A DNA stretch of 64,000 nt from Micromonospora sp. C28SCA-DRY-2 (GTDB lineage: Bacteria; Actinomycetota; Actinomycetes; Mycobacteriales; Micromonosporaceae): NCBI RefSeq assembly GCF_030519475.1, contig NZ_JAUMKD010000002.1, positions 186,001 through 250,000 on the forward strand. The letters are read 5' to 3'. The position numbers were made by a program, and so were the translations under genes. Below the pieces are notes generated by a model, which saw only the letters and a program-made list of their open reading frames with translations, was not told the origin of the DNA and did not search any database. Positions 50,371 to 59,371 of this stretch are shown here, one piece after another (position 1 is the first letter of the stretch; every line of letters starts with the position of its first letter).

Positions 50371-51198
50371 TCAGACGACCAGCTTGCGGCGGAACGCACG
50401 GTGGGCCAGCAGCCAGCCGCCGAGCGCCCAGGCCGCGAGGTAGAGCAGGTGGCCGGCGACCGACCACTGCGGAGCGACGCCCAGGGTGGCCGCCCGGCAC
50501 AGGTCGACGCCGTGCCAGAGCGGCGTCGCGTAGGCCACCCAGCGCAGCCCCACCGGCAGCGACTCGACCGGGAAGAACACCCCGGCGAAGAGCGTCATCG
50601 GGATTACCGCGAAGCGGAACAGCATGGCCAGCCAACTGTCGGTGTCGACCGCCGACGCGTAGGCGAAGGTGGGCGCCGCCACGGCCAGCCCGAGCAGCGC
50701 CACCACCGCCGGGACCACCAGCGCCCAGGGCGAGCGCAGCGCCCCGAACAGGGCGGTCACCACCAGGAACGCGGCGATCGTGGTGAGCACCCGGAACAGC
50801 ACGAAGGCCAGGTGACCGGTGAGGATGTCGGCCACCCGCAGCGGCGCGGCGCTCTGCGCGAAGTAGGTCTTGATCCACTGGAAGTTGCTGAACACCGGCC
50901 AGGTCGACTCGCCGATGGCCACCTGCACCGCGGTCGAGGCGATCAGCCCCGGCACCAGCCAGTCGAGGTAGCGCACGCCGTCGACGCCCTGGTCGATGTA
51001 GGCCCCGACGCCCAACCCGAAGCCGACCACGGTCAGCACCGGCAGCAGGAACGAGGAGAAGACCCCGGCCCGCCAGGTGCGCCGGTAGCCCACCAGGTAG
51101 TGCGCCAGCACCGCGAGCGCCGGCACCCGGGGCAGCGGCGGCCGCGCCCGCTCCCGCGCCTGTTGGGTCACGCTCACCCGATCACCCCCGTCCACCAC
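50371..51198 (-). CDS. ABC-2 type transporter permease
   Basis: 275 residues; GTG 51198 has AGGAAGG 5 nt upstream. Six helices (FSSFLLPVLTVVGFGLGVGA, LVPGLIASTAVQVAIGESTW, VIPMTLFAGVFFPVESLP). It is homologous to but distinct from the permease downstream. Together they should form the membrane part of a drug or lipid exporter. It is divergent from the PadR regulator at 51338, a common partner of ABC-2 exporters. Confidence 0.9.
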   Translation of the reverse strand: MVDGGDRVSVTQQARERARPPLPRVPALAVLAHYLVGYRRTWRAGVFSSFLLPVLTVVGFGLGVGAYIDQGVDGVRYLDWLVPGLIASTAVQVAIGESTWPVFSNFQWIKTYFAQSAAPLRVADILTGHLAFVLFRVLTTIAAFLVVTALFGALRSPWALVVPAVVALLGLAVAAPTFAYASAVDTDSWLAMLFRFAVIPMTLFAGVFFPVESLPVGLRWVAYATPLWHGVDLCRAATLGVAPQWSVAGHLLYLAAWALGGWLLAHRAFRRKLVV

Positions 51199-51301
51199 GG
51201 CCTTCCTACCCCGGGGGTACGACAGGCCGTGGCCACCCTACGACCGGCGTGCCGACCTGTCGTGGCAGTTTCCGCCGCGGGCGGGGGTGCCCGGGTTTTC
51301 C

Positions 51302-51337
51302 TGGACAGGCTTAATCTACATAGGTAGTCTTGACCTC
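51302..51337 (+). promoter_or_regulatory. leaderless promoter and dyad before the PadR gene
   Basis: TGGACA (51302-51307), 17 nt, TAGTCT (51325-51330), 7 nt, GTG 51338. Within the spacer CTAC-ATAG-GTAG forms a short dyad that overlaps the -10, a likely PadR operator for self-control and for the divergent permeases. Confidence 0.75.
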
Positions 51338-51652
51338 GTGGAGCCACTCGGACGCATCGGTGCGGCGACGGTCGACGTCCTGCGGGTGCTGCTCGACAGC
51401 GACCGGCCGCGCTGGGGGCTGGAGATCATCAAGGCCACCGGCCGCCCGTCCGGCAGCGTCTACCCGCTGCTGGAGCGGTTGGAGCGCAACGGTTGGGTGA
51501 CCTCGCACTGGGAGGACGAGACCGACCGTCGCGGCCCCCGGCGGCGGATGTACCGGCTCACCGCCGACGGCACGGTGGCCGCCCGGCGGGTCTGCGCCCA
51601 GGCCGCCGCCCGGGCGGCGGACCGGCGCCCGGCTCGACTGCGGGAGGCGTGA
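51338..51652 (+). CDS. PadR-family transcriptional regulator
   Basis: 104 residues from GTG 51338. Winged helix with AATVDVLRVLLDSDRPRWGL, IIKATGRPSGSVYPLLERLE, NGWVTSHWEDETDRRGPRRR and MYRLTADGTVAARR. The leaderless promoter fixes the start; the ATG at 51287 would put the promoter inside the gene. It probably senses a compound and controls the divergent ABC-2 permeases. Its stop overlaps the next gene (TGATG). Confidence 0.92.
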   Translation: MEPLGRIGAATVDVLRVLLDSDRPRWGLEIIKATGRPSGSVYPLLERLERNGWVTSHWEDETDRRGPRRRMYRLTADGTVAARRVCAQAAARAADRRPARLREA

Positions 51653-51990
51653 TGGCGCCGGTCCGGGCCGCGCTCGTCCTCGTCCGCTGCGCCGCGGCGC
51701 TGCTCCCCGGCCCCTCCCGGGCCCGTCATCTCGAACAGTGGCAGGCGGACGTCCACGGCGCCGCCGACCTCGGCATGTCACCCCTGCGGCTCGCCGCGGG
51801 CACCCTCCGCGCCGCCGTCCGGATCGCCGCCACCAGCCCGAAAGGACCTCGAACCATGCAGCCAATCGGCCCGCTCGCCCTCGCCCTGAAGCTGGTCGGC
51901 GGCACGCACGCCCGCCGCCGCGCCGCCGCGCTCGCCGCCGTGTTCACCGCGACCCTGCTGGCCGGCGTCGGGCTGCTCATCGCCGGCTGA
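51652..51990 (+). CDS. hypothetical membrane protein coupled to PadR
   Basis: 112 residues from ATG 51652. The N-terminal part (ALVLVRCAAALLPGPSRARH then LEQWQADVHGAADLGMSPLR) resembles a family often found after PadR genes in actinobacteria; the C-terminus is one membrane helix (AALAAVFTATLLAGVGLLIA). The function is unknown. It shares a TGATG junction with the PadR gene. Confidence 0.7.
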   Translation: MAPVRAALVLVRCAAALLPGPSRARHLEQWQADVHGAADLGMSPLRLAAGTLRAAVRIAATSPKGPRTMQPIGPLALALKLVGGTHARRRAAALAAVFTATLLAGVGLLIAG

Positions 51991-52056
51991 CCGGCGACCG
52001 CTCCGCCGCCGGCTGCCCGGACCGGCACCCGGCATCCGGCATGCGCGGCGAGCGAG

Positions 52057-52245
52057 CTACCGCCGGGCGACGCCTGCGATGAACGCGCGCCAGGCGTCCG
52101 GGTCGAAGGTCAGGGCCGGGCCGGCCGGGTCCTTGGAATCGCGCACGGCCACCACGCCGGGCAGGTTGTCGGCCACCTCCACGCAGTTGCCGCCCTGGCC
52201 GTTGCTTCGGCTGCTCTTGCGCCACCGGGCGCTGGTCAGATCCAT
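52057..52245 (-). CDS. DUF397 protein (copy 2)
   Basis: 62 residues beginning MDLTSARWRKSSRSNGQGG. Standard DUF397: CVEVADNLPGVVAVRDSKDP and LTFDPDAWRAFIAGV. It lies 29 bp after the copy upstream and is about 80 percent identical to it, a recent tandem duplication. DUF397 proteins are paired with XRE regulators in developmental and antibiotic control circuits of Streptomyces (BldB/WhiJ-type systems) and may act as antagonists. Confidence 0.92.
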   Translation of the reverse strand: MDLTSARWRKSSRSNGQGGNCVEVADNLPGVVAVRDSKDPAGPALTFDPDAWRAFIAGVARR

Positions 52246-52274
52246 GCCTCCGCCACCTCCACCAGGAGACAGCC

Positions 52275-52466
52275 CTACCGTCGGCCGGCCGTGTGCGCGA
52301 CGAAGGCGCGCCAGGCGTCCGGGTCGAAGGTCAGGGCCGGGCCACCCGGGTCCTTGGAATCGCGCACCGCCACCACACCCGGCAGATTGTCGGCCACCTC
52401 CACGCAGGCGCCGCCGCTGCCGTTGCTGCGGGTGCTCTTGCGCCACCGGGCGCCGCTCAGGTCCAT
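52275..52466 (-). CDS. DUF397 protein (copy 1)
   Basis: 63 residues beginning MDLSGARWRKSTRSNGSGGA. The same core as copy 2 (VEVADNLPGVVAVRDSKDPG, ALTFDPDAWRAFVAHTAGRR). Its ATG overlaps the XRE gene by 10 bp, so regulator and DUF397 protein are translated together. The most variable part between copies is SNGxGGxC and the C-terminus. Confidence 0.92.
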   Translation of the reverse strand: MDLSGARWRKSTRSNGSGGACVEVADNLPGVVAVRDSKDPGGPALTFDPDAWRAFVAHTAGRR

Positions 52467-53260
52467 GTCTCCGCCACTTCCGTCATCAGGTCGAGGGACT
52501 GCTGCTGCGATAGTGCCTCACCACGGATCGACTCCCACACCTCGACCATCTGCCGCACATACTCCGCACGGTCGATCACCTGGCCGTGGCGCTGCCCCTC
52601 CAGGTAGACAACGTCCTCCCCGGCGGGCGAGGTGGCGATCACGAAGGGGCCGTCGAGCCCAGCGTACGCTCCGGCGGAGAGGGGCACGACCTGGATCCGA
52701 ACCCGGGACAATGCCGAGCAAACCTTTACCAGGTGCAGCAACTGCTCGCGCATCACCGCCGATTCGCCGACGCAGCGGCGCAGCACGTACTCGTCTATGA
52801 CGGCGGTGAACAATGGCGGTCGCTCACGGGTGAGCACGCCCTGTCGATCAAGCCGGGTCGCCACCTGCTGTTCGATCTCGTCCGCCGCGAACAGCCCGGC
52901 ACCGACGAGAATGGCCCGGGCGTAGCCCTCGGTCTGCAACAGGCCCGGCACGTAGAGCGGCTCGAACCACCGCAGTGCCGTGGCTTCCTGCTCGATGCCG
53001 GCCCAGTCGCGGAACCAGGGCACCACCGTCTCCCGGCTGATCCGGCGTTGGATGCGCTCGAAGCGGCCGTCGGCGCCGAACACCGCGTCGCAGCGGCGGG
53101 CGAAGTCGAGGCTCGGCCGGCGCTCGCACGTCTCCACCTTGGCGACCAGGGCGCCCGAGTAGCTCAGCGCCTCGGCCAGCGCGCTCTGGGACATGCCGCT
53201 GGTGGCCCGGGCCAGCCGCAGCTCCTCCGCGAAGTGGTCCAACATGGACGAGCGTTCCAC
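52457..53260 (-). CDS. XRE regulator with DUF5753
   Basis: 267 residues from GTG 53260 with GGAGG 6-7 nt upstream. The N-terminal XRE helix-turn-helix is LRLARATSGMSQSALAEALS and VAKVETCERRPSLDFARRCD. The C-terminal 180 residues are the DUF5753 domain (WFEPLYVPGLLQTEGYARAI, VIDEYVLRRCVGESAVMREQ, IQVVPLSAGAYAGLDGPFVI). This is the standard actinobacterial partner of DUF397 proteins. It probably controls its own operon and the divergent small genes at 53474. Confidence 0.92.
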   Translation of the reverse strand: MERSSMLDHFAEELRLARATSGMSQSALAEALSYSGALVAKVETCERRPSLDFARRCDAVFGADGRFERIQRRISRETVVPWFRDWAGIEQEATALRWFEPLYVPGLLQTEGYARAILVGAGLFAADEIEQQVATRLDRQGVLTRERPPLFTAVIDEYVLRRCVGESAVMREQLLHLVKVCSALSRVRIQVVPLSAGAYAGLDGPFVIATSPAGEDVVYLEGQRHGQVIDRAEYVRQMVEVWESIRGEALSQQQSLDLMTEVAETWT

Positions 53261-53473
53261 GGACAGCCTCCGTACATCCTCGTACCGGCCGGGACCGGCC
53301 GCCATACGCCCTGGTCGTCGGCGCGCGGGACCTCCCACCGTAGTCGGGTCCTCACCAGACTGTCACGCAGCGGAACCGCTCACGGGATCGGACGGCGGGC
53401 GGAACCAGGCCGGGGGCGCCCGGCGACAACGAGGTCCGGGCGCCCCCTTCCCAGCTCGACGGAGGCTCACCGC

Positions 53474-53713
53474 ATGCGACTCAGGTTCTGGCGCTGCCGG
53501 CGCCCGACGCCACCCGCCACGCTCCCCCGGCGTACGCCCAACACCCGGCCGGCGTGGGCGACCGCGCCGACGGAGGTCTTCCCCACCGACGGTCCGGGAC
53601 GCCCGGGGCGGCTGACCCGAGCGCAGGAGTGGCGGGCGAACGGTGGCCACTGGCTGCCGTCGCCGCGCCGGAGCGCGGAGGGTCCGTGCCGGAGCGAGGA
53701 CGGCCCGCGCTGA
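53474..53713 (+). CDS. small hypothetical protein
   Basis: 79 residues beginning MRLRFWRCRRPTPPATLPRR, very basic at the N-terminus, with VFPTDGPGRPGRLTRAQEWR later. GGAGG lies 9 nt before the ATG, and the stop shares a base with the next gene (TGATG). Similar small proteins often accompany XRE-DUF397 sets in actinobacteria, as far as I recall. No function is known. Confidence 0.6.
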   Translation: MRLRFWRCRRPTPPATLPRRTPNTRPAWATAPTEVFPTDGPGRPGRLTRAQEWRANGGHWLPSPRRSAEGPCRSEDGPR

Positions 53714-53958
53714 TGCCGCGCTACCGCCCGCACGTGGCGGCGCGCCCGTCCTGGCGCTGCCGGGTGTGCGGCGCCGCGTGGCCCTGCTCCCCGGCCCGGC
53801 TGGCGCTGCTCGGGGAGTACCGGGAGAACCGGACGGGTCTGCTGATCTACCTCGGCACGCTGATGTGCGAGGCCACCGCCGACCTGGCCGAGCTGAACGG
53901 TCAGGCGGTGCCGGACGGGTTGGCCGACCGCTTCCTGAACTGGGCGAGGGCGCGGTGA
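53713..53958 (+). CDS. small hypothetical protein with CxxC motif
   Basis: 81 residues from ATG 53713. The N-terminal part RPSWRCRVCGAAWPCSPARL has three cysteines in a zinc-ribbon-like spacing, followed by a helical part (LLGEYRENRTGLLIYLGTLM, CEATADLAELNG, LADRFLNWARAR). It is a conserved actinobacterial type known only as hypothetical. It is coupled to the gene before it. Confidence 0.72.
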   Translation: MPRYRPHVAARPSWRCRVCGAAWPCSPARLALLGEYRENRTGLLIYLGTLMCEATADLAELNGQAVPDGLADRFLNWARAR

Positions 53959-54005
53959 CCAGCACGACCGCTCGGCCCAGCTCAGCCGGGGCCCGTCCGG
54001 GTCGG

Positions 54006-54575
54006 TCAGCCGCGGATCGCGCGGAGCAGCGACCGGAGCGCGTAGCCGAGCAGCAGCACGCCCGCGCCGGTGCCCACCACCAGGCCGGCCGACACCCCGG
54101 TGGCCAACCCGGTCACCAGCCCGGCCAGCGCCACCGCGCACATCGCCACGCCGAGCGGCCGCAGCAGCGGGTCGCCCAGCAGCGGGGCGAGCGGGAAGAA
54201 GTGCAGCCCGACCACGGCGCAGACCAGCGCCGGGGTGAACTCCGACCAGCCGGCGGCGGCCAGCAGCACGGCGCCGAGCGCGGCGACGGCGAACTCGGCC
54301 ACCACGATCAGCAGGTAGCGCCGGTCCGTCGCGCGGTCGCGCGGCCCGGCGTCCGCGCCCCGGGACCGGGCCGTGACGATGCCGCCGCCGACCGCGGTGA
54401 GCAGCGCCGCCACGCTGCCGGCCACCAGCACGCCGCGCAGCGGTTGCTCGGCGGCCGGCACGCTGAACCAGACGGTGGCGAAGATGCCGAGGTAGAGCGC
54501 GCCGAGCCCGCCCTGACGCCGCGACCGAACCGCTCCGACCGACACCGGCACCCCCGCTCGCCGCGCCCGGGCCAC
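54006..54575 (-). CDS. hypothetical four- to five-helix membrane protein
   Basis: 189 residues, GTG start; a GTG at residue 9 is also possible. Hydrophobic helices at about 25-45, 48-68, 85-108, 112-130 and 140-175 (LLIVVAEFAVAALGAVLLAA, GLVTGLATGVSAGLVVGTGA). No family is recognised. It is 58 bp downstream of the ABC ATPase in the same direction and may be an accessory part of that exporter. Confidence 0.65.
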   Translation of the reverse strand: MARARRAGVPVSVGAVRSRRQGGLGALYLGIFATVWFSVPAAEQPLRGVLVAGSVAALLTAVGGGIVTARSRGADAGPRDRATDRRYLLIVVAEFAVAALGAVLLAAAGWSEFTPALVCAVVGLHFFPLAPLLGDPLLRPLGVAMCAVALAGLVTGLATGVSAGLVVGTGAGVLLLGYALRSLLRAIRG

Positions 54576-54633
54576 CGGCGGCCGGGCGTCCGGCCGATGC
54601 TACGGGCACCGGGGCAGCCCGGCCGGGCGGGCC

Positions 54634-55566
54634 TCAGTCGACCAGGGTGCGCCCGGTCAGGTGCAGGAAGACGTCCTCCAGGCTGCTGCGCCGGACCAGC
54701 ACGTTGGCCGGGGTGAGCCCGAGCCCGTTGACCTCGGCCACCGCCGCGTCGCCGTCGGGGACGTAGAGCAGGATCCGGTCGGGCAGCACCTCGACCCGCT
54801 CCGCCAGCGGCTCGACCTTGCCGGCGAACGCCTCCTGCGACTCGGCGGCGAAGCGCAGCTCGACCACCTCGCGGGTGGAGTGCCGCTCGATCAGCTCACG
54901 CGGCGAACCCTCGGCGACGATCCGCCCCCCGTCCATCACCACCAGCCGGTCGCAGAGCTGCTCGGCCTCGTCCATGTAGTGCGTGGTGAGCACCAGCGTG
55001 ACGCCCTGCTGCTTGAGCCGGAACAGCCGCTCCCAGACCAGGTGCCGGGCCTGCGGGTCGAGGCCGGTGGTCGGCTCGTCGAGCAGCACGATCTCGGGCT
55101 CGTTGACCAGGGCGCGGGCGATGGTCAGCCGGCGCTTCATGCCGCCGGAGAGCGGCTCGACCTTGCTGTCGGCGCGCTCGCTGAGCTGGACGAAGTCGAG
55201 CAGCTCGGTGGCCCGGGCCCGGGCCACCCGGCGGGAGATGCCGAAGTAGCGGGCGTAGGTGGTGAGGTTTTCCCGGACGGTCAGCTCGGGGTCGAGGTTG
55301 TCGAGCTGCGGGCAGACGCCGAGGCGGGCCCGGATGGCCGGGCCGTCGCGGACCGGATCCATGCCGAGGATGCGCAGCTCACCACCGCTGGGCGGGGAGA
55401 TGCAGCCGACCATCCGCATGGTCGAGGACTTGCCGGCGCCGTTGGGGCCGAGGAAGCCGAACGCCTCGCCGGAGCGCACCTCGACGTCGATGCCGTCGAC
55501 GGCGGTGAAGTCGCCGAACCGCTTCACCAGCCCCCGGGCCTGGATGAGTGGTTGAGCCGTGGTCAC
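54634..55566 (-). CDS. ABC-2 exporter ATPase (DrrA type)
   Basis: 310 residues, GTG start. Walker A GFLGPNGAGKSSTMRMVGC, Q-loop VCPQLDNLDPELTVREN, signature LSGGMKRRLTIARALVN, Walker B EIVLLDEPTTGLDPQARHLV and switch His in TLVLTTHYMDEAEQ. The C-terminal 80 residues are the DrrA-type regulatory extension. TAGGGT lies 6 nt before the GTG, so the message is probably leaderless. It very likely energises the two ABC-2 permeases at 49550-51198, from which it is separated by 3.4 kb. Confidence 0.92.
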   Translation of the reverse strand: MTTAQPLIQARGLVKRFGDFTAVDGIDVEVRSGEAFGFLGPNGAGKSSTMRMVGCISPPSGGELRILGMDPVRDGPAIRARLGVCPQLDNLDPELTVRENLTTYARYFGISRRVARARATELLDFVQLSERADSKVEPLSGGMKRRLTIARALVNEPEIVLLDEPTTGLDPQARHLVWERLFRLKQQGVTLVLTTHYMDEAEQLCDRLVVMDGGRIVAEGSPRELIERHSTREVVELRFAAESQEAFAGKVEPLAERVEVLPDRILLYVPDGDAAVAEVNGLGLTPANVLVRRSSLEDVFLHLTGRTLVD

Positions 55567-55826
55567 CGCCCGACCCTAGCCGCCGGGTCCGACAGCTCCA
55601 CCCGAATTACCCGCGCCCCGGCGGGCGGCAGCGGCGACACGGGACGGACGGATGTCGATACCCCGTCCGCCGCTTGATCGACGTGTACTCGTCCCTCAGG
55701 CCGCCCACCCGCCCACCCGACGGCTCACCGCCACCCGGCCGGCTGGCCGATGGGGCCGGTGCCGCCGGCCGCCTCGGCCCGCCCGGGGCAGCGCCCCGGC
55801 CGGCGGCACCGCCCGCCCCGGAGACG

Positions 55827-58214
55827 ATGCCGGCGGACTCCCCCGCCGCACCCGGCGACCCCGAACGTCCGGCGGGCCAACCCGTCGACCCCGAGGCCGC
55901 CGCGCGACCGGCCGGCACCACCACCGCCTCCGACACCGCCGGGCCGGCGGAAGGCGTCGCCACGGAGCACGCCGGAGGCGACGCGAATCCGCCGGGCACC
56001 GCGACCGACGGCCCCGGCATCGCCACCGAGGGCCCCGGCACCGCACGGGCGGCGACGGGCGGAACCGGACCGACGGTGGCCGACGCGGCGACCGCCGACC
56101 TGGCCGCCCGGTTCGAGGACGAGAAGCCCGGCCGGACCCTCACCGGAGCGCCCGGCCTGCTGCTGGCCGGCGTGGCGCTCGCGGTCGCCGCGCTCGCCCT
56201 CTGGCAGGTGTTCCGCCCGCTGCCGCAGGGCAGCAAGTACTACCTGATCATCTTCCTGGCCGGCGTACTGCCACTGGTCTTCCTGGCCTACCCGGCCGAC
56301 CTGCCACTGCCGGCCCGGCTCCGGCGGGCGATCCGGCCCGGCCGGTCCGGTGCGGACGGCCAGGTCCGGCCCGGCCGGTCCGATGGGGAGGGACCGGAGG
56401 GACCGGTCGGACCGGTCCGGCCAGCGGGGAGCGCGCGGCCGACCCTGCCGGACTGCGCGCTGGCCGCCCTGGCCCTGCTCGCCTGCCTCTACCCGGTGCT
56501 GCCGGTCCGCCTCGGCGCCGGCGGCGGCGGGTACAACGCCTTCCTCGACCGGCAGGGCCTGCTCGTGCCGCTGGACCTGGTGCTGGGCACGGTGCTGCTC
56601 CTGCTGCTGCTGGAGGCGTGCCGCCGCACCACCGGCTGGATCCTGCCCGCGGTCTGCCTGCTGTTCCTCGGCTACGGCTACTACGGCGGGCTGCTGCCGC
56701 AGTCCTGGCCGGTCGCCCACGCCGGGCTCGACTTCAGCCAACTGGTCGACGCCTTCTACAACTCCGACAGCGGCTTCTACGGCACCCCGCTCGACGTCGC
56801 CGCCTCGTACATCGTGCTGTTCACCATCTACGGCGCGGTGCTCGACCTCTCCGGCGCCGGGCGGTTCTTCGTGGACCTGTCCACCGCCGCGTTCCGCCGC
56901 TCGCGGACGGCCGCCGGGCGGACCGCCGTCGCGTCCGGCTTCCTGCTCGGCACCGTCTCCGGCTCGGGCGCCGCGACCACTGTCAGCATCGGCGCGGTGA
57001 CCTGGCCGATCCTGCGACGCGCCGGCTACCCGCCCGAGCGGGCCGGCGGCATGCTCGCGGCCGCCGGGGTGGGCGCCATCCTCTCGCCGCCGACGCTGGG
57101 CGCGGCGGCGTTCATCATCGCCGAGTACCTGGGCGTGTCGTACCTCCAGGTGCTCGGCTGGGCGACCGTGCCGACCGTCCTCTACTACCTGGGCATCCTG
57201 CTGGCCGTGGAGATCGACGCCCGGCGGTCCGGGGTCCGCCCGGTGCTGATCGACGCCGCGTCGCCGTGGCGGCTGCTCGCCCGGTTCGGCTACCACTTCG
57301 CCTCGCTGGTCGCCATCGTGGTGCTGCTCGCCGTCGGCGTCTCCGCCACCCGCGCGGTGGTGCTGGCCACCGTCCTGGCCGCCGCGCTGTCCTTCCTGGA
57401 CCGGGCCCACCGGCTCACCCCGGCCCGGCTCGGCGCCGCGCTCGTCGCCGGCGTACGCGGGGTGCTCGCGGTGACCGCCGTCTGCGCCGCCGCCGGCATC
57501 ATCACCGCGACCACCACGAAGACCGGCCTCGGCCCGCAGGCGGCCGCGCTGCTGGTGAGCGGCGCGCAGGCGGTCGCCTCGGACCCGACCCTGGTGCTCG
57601 CGCTCACCGCGGTGCTCGCCGCCGTCGCGCTCAGCCTGCTCGGCCTGGCCGTGCCGGTCACCGCCTCGTTCGTCATCGGCTGGGTGATCATCGGTCCGGC
57701 GCTGCTCGACCTCGGCGTGTCCGCGCCGGCGGTGGCGATGTTCGTCTTCTACTTCGCGGTGCTCTCCGAGGTCTCCCCGCCGACCGCGCTGGCCGCCGTC
57801 GCGGCCGCCGCGGTCACCGGCGGCCGGCTGGTGCCGACCATGTGGCAGACCCTGCGGTACGCCCTGCCGGCCTACCTGACGCCGATCGCGTTCGTGCTCA
57901 CCCCGGCCGGCCTCGGGCTGCTCGGCATCGGCGGAGCGCGGCGGATCGCGGTCGCCGCCGTGGTGGTCGCGCTCAGCGTCGCCGTGCTGGCCGTGGCGGC
58001 GGGCGGCTGGCTGCCCGGCGTCGGCCCGGCCGGCGTGCCGGAGCGCGTCCTCGGCGCGCTGGCCGGCGTGACCCTGCTCTGGCTCGAACCGGTGCCGGTC
58101 GCGGTCGGCCTCGCGCTGGCCGCGGTGGCCGCCACCGGAGTGCTCGTACGACGCGGATCCGCCGGCCGGGCCGCCGGGCCGCGCGCCGGATCACCGGAGG
58201 TCAGGGAGGTATGA
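55827..58214 (+). CDS. TRAP transporter fused permease (TAXI type)
   Basis: About 795 residues from ATG 55827; the frame is open upstream to 55548 and the true start is uncertain. The first 90 residues are a cytoplasmic Pro/Ala/Gly/Thr-rich stretch. Then a fused small and large permease with about 18 helices: FYGTPLDVAASYIVLFTIYG, GFLLGTVSGSGAATTVSIGA, GGMLAAAGVGAILSPPTLGA and YFAVLSEVSPPTALAAVAAA are the DctM-type signatures. A stretch rich in G/R/P (about 56330-56430) sits between helices 3 and 4. It imports organic acids with a sodium or proton gradient. Its TGA overlaps the binding-protein gene. Confidence 0.88.
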   Translation: MPADSPAAPGDPERPAGQPVDPEAAARPAGTTTASDTAGPAEGVATEHAGGDANPPGTATDGPGIATEGPGTARAATGGTGPTVADAATADLAARFEDEKPGRTLTGAPGLLLAGVALAVAALALWQVFRPLPQGSKYYLIIFLAGVLPLVFLAYPADLPLPARLRRAIRPGRSGADGQVRPGRSDGEGPEGPVGPVRPAGSARPTLPDCALAALALLACLYPVLPVRLGAGGGGYNAFLDRQGLLVPLDLVLGTVLLLLLLEACRRTTGWILPAVCLLFLGYGYYGGLLPQSWPVAHAGLDFSQLVDAFYNSDSGFYGTPLDVAASYIVLFTIYGAVLDLSGAGRFFVDLSTAAFRRSRTAAGRTAVASGFLLGTVSGSGAATTVSIGAVTWPILRRAGYPPERAGGMLAAAGVGAILSPPTLGAAAFIIAEYLGVSYLQVLGWATVPTVLYYLGILLAVEIDARRSGVRPVLIDAASPWRLLARFGYHFASLVAIVVLLAVGVSATRAVVLATVLAAALSFLDRAHRLTPARLGAALVAGVRGVLAVTAVCAAAGIITATTTKTGLGPQAAALLVSGAQAVASDPTLVLALTAVLAAVALSLLGLAVPVTASFVIGWVIIGPALLDLGVSAPAVAMFVFYFAVLSEVSPPTALAAVAAAAVTGGRLVPTMWQTLRYALPAYLTPIAFVLTPAGLGLLGIGGARRIAVAAVVVALSVAVLAVAAGGWLPGVGPAGVPERVLGALAGVTLLWLEPVPVAVGLALAAVAATGVLVRRGSAGRAAGPRAGSPEVREV

Positions 58215-58216
58215 CA

Positions 58217-59236
58217 GTGAGCGGGAACAGGATTCGGCTGGTGGCGGGGGTGAGCGTGCTCGCCCTCGCCGCGGCGGGTGTCGCGGGCTGCGGCGGCCGG
58301 CAGGGCGGCGCGGCGAAGGACGACGCCGCCAGCGAGGTCACCTGCGAGGTGACCGCGGACACCCGGGTCGGTATCGCGACCGGCAACGCGACCGGCGTCT
58401 ACTACGTGGTCGGCAACGCCCTCGCCGGCCAGCTCTCCGGCAGCACCGGCGGGAAGCTGACCGGCACCGCCGCCGAGACCGGCGCCTCGGTGCAGAACAT
58501 CGAACAGCTGGTCGCCGGCCAGTACGACGTCGCCTTCTCGCTCTTCGACACGGCGGTCAACGCGGTGCAGGGCAAGGGCAGCTTCACCGCCGCGCAGCCG
58601 GTCGAGGCGCTCGCCCGGATCTACGACAACTACACGCAGGTGGTGGTGCGGGCCGACGCGGGCATCGCCTCGGTGGCGGACATGCGGGGCAAGCGGATCT
58701 CCACCGGCTCGCCCAAGTCCGGCACCGAGGTGATCGCCAACCGGCTGCTGGAGGCCGCCGGCCTGGATCCGGCCACGGACATCCAGGCGCAGCGGCTCGA
58801 CCTCGCCAAGACGGTGCAGGGCGTCAAGGACGGCAGCATCGACGGCTTCTTCTGGTCCGGCGGGGTGCCCACCGGCGGGCTGACCGACCTCTTCACCACC
58901 GCCGGTGACCAGGTGAGGTTCCTCGACATCACGCCGCTGCTGCCGAAGATGGCCGAGCTGAACCCGGCCTACCAGGCCGGCACGATCGGCAAGGACGTGT
59001 ACCGCACGGCGGCGGACACGCCGACCATCGTGGTGCCGAACGTGCTGCTGGTGCGCAAGGACCTGGACGCGAACGTGGCCTGCGCGATCACCCGGACGGT
59101 GTTCGAGCGCAAGGACGCGCTGGCTCAGGCCAACCCGGCCGCGAAGGGCATCAGCCTGGAGACCGCCCGCCGGACCGACCCCGTACCGCTGCACCGCGGC
59201 GCGGACAAGGCACTGCGCGACCTGGGCGCCAACTGA
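58217..59236 (+). CDS. TAXI-family TRAP substrate-binding lipoprotein
   Basis: 339 residues from GTG 58217, preferred because GGGAGGT lies 6-7 nt upstream; ATG 58211 is directly against that site. The lipobox is VAGC in VSVLALAAAGVAGCGG. The TAXI-type body has VGIATGNATGVYYVVGNALA, ETGASVQNIEQLVAGQYDVA, RGKRISTGSPKSGTEVIANR and GSIDGFFWSGGVPTGGLTDL. It delivers a ligand (often glutamate or other organic acids in this family) to the fused permease encoded just upstream. Confidence 0.92.
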   Translation: MSGNRIRLVAGVSVLALAAAGVAGCGGRQGGAAKDDAASEVTCEVTADTRVGIATGNATGVYYVVGNALAGQLSGSTGGKLTGTAAETGASVQNIEQLVAGQYDVAFSLFDTAVNAVQGKGSFTAAQPVEALARIYDNYTQVVVRADAGIASVADMRGKRISTGSPKSGTEVIANRLLEAAGLDPATDIQAQRLDLAKTVQGVKDGSIDGFFWSGGVPTGGLTDLFTTAGDQVRFLDITPLLPKMAELNPAYQAGTIGKDVYRTAADTPTIVVPNVLLVRKDLDANVACAITRTVFERKDALAQANPAAKGISLETARRTDPVPLHRGADKALRDLGAN

Positions 59237-59371
59237 ACGGTCGCCGGGCCCGCGCGGGCGCCGCTCCCGCCGGGCCCGGCACGGGCGCCGTCCCCGCCGA
59301 CGGCGGTGGCCCGGCGCGGGCGGGCGCGGTCAGGTCGGTGCGGTCAGGCCGGCGCGGTCAGGTCGGTGCGG

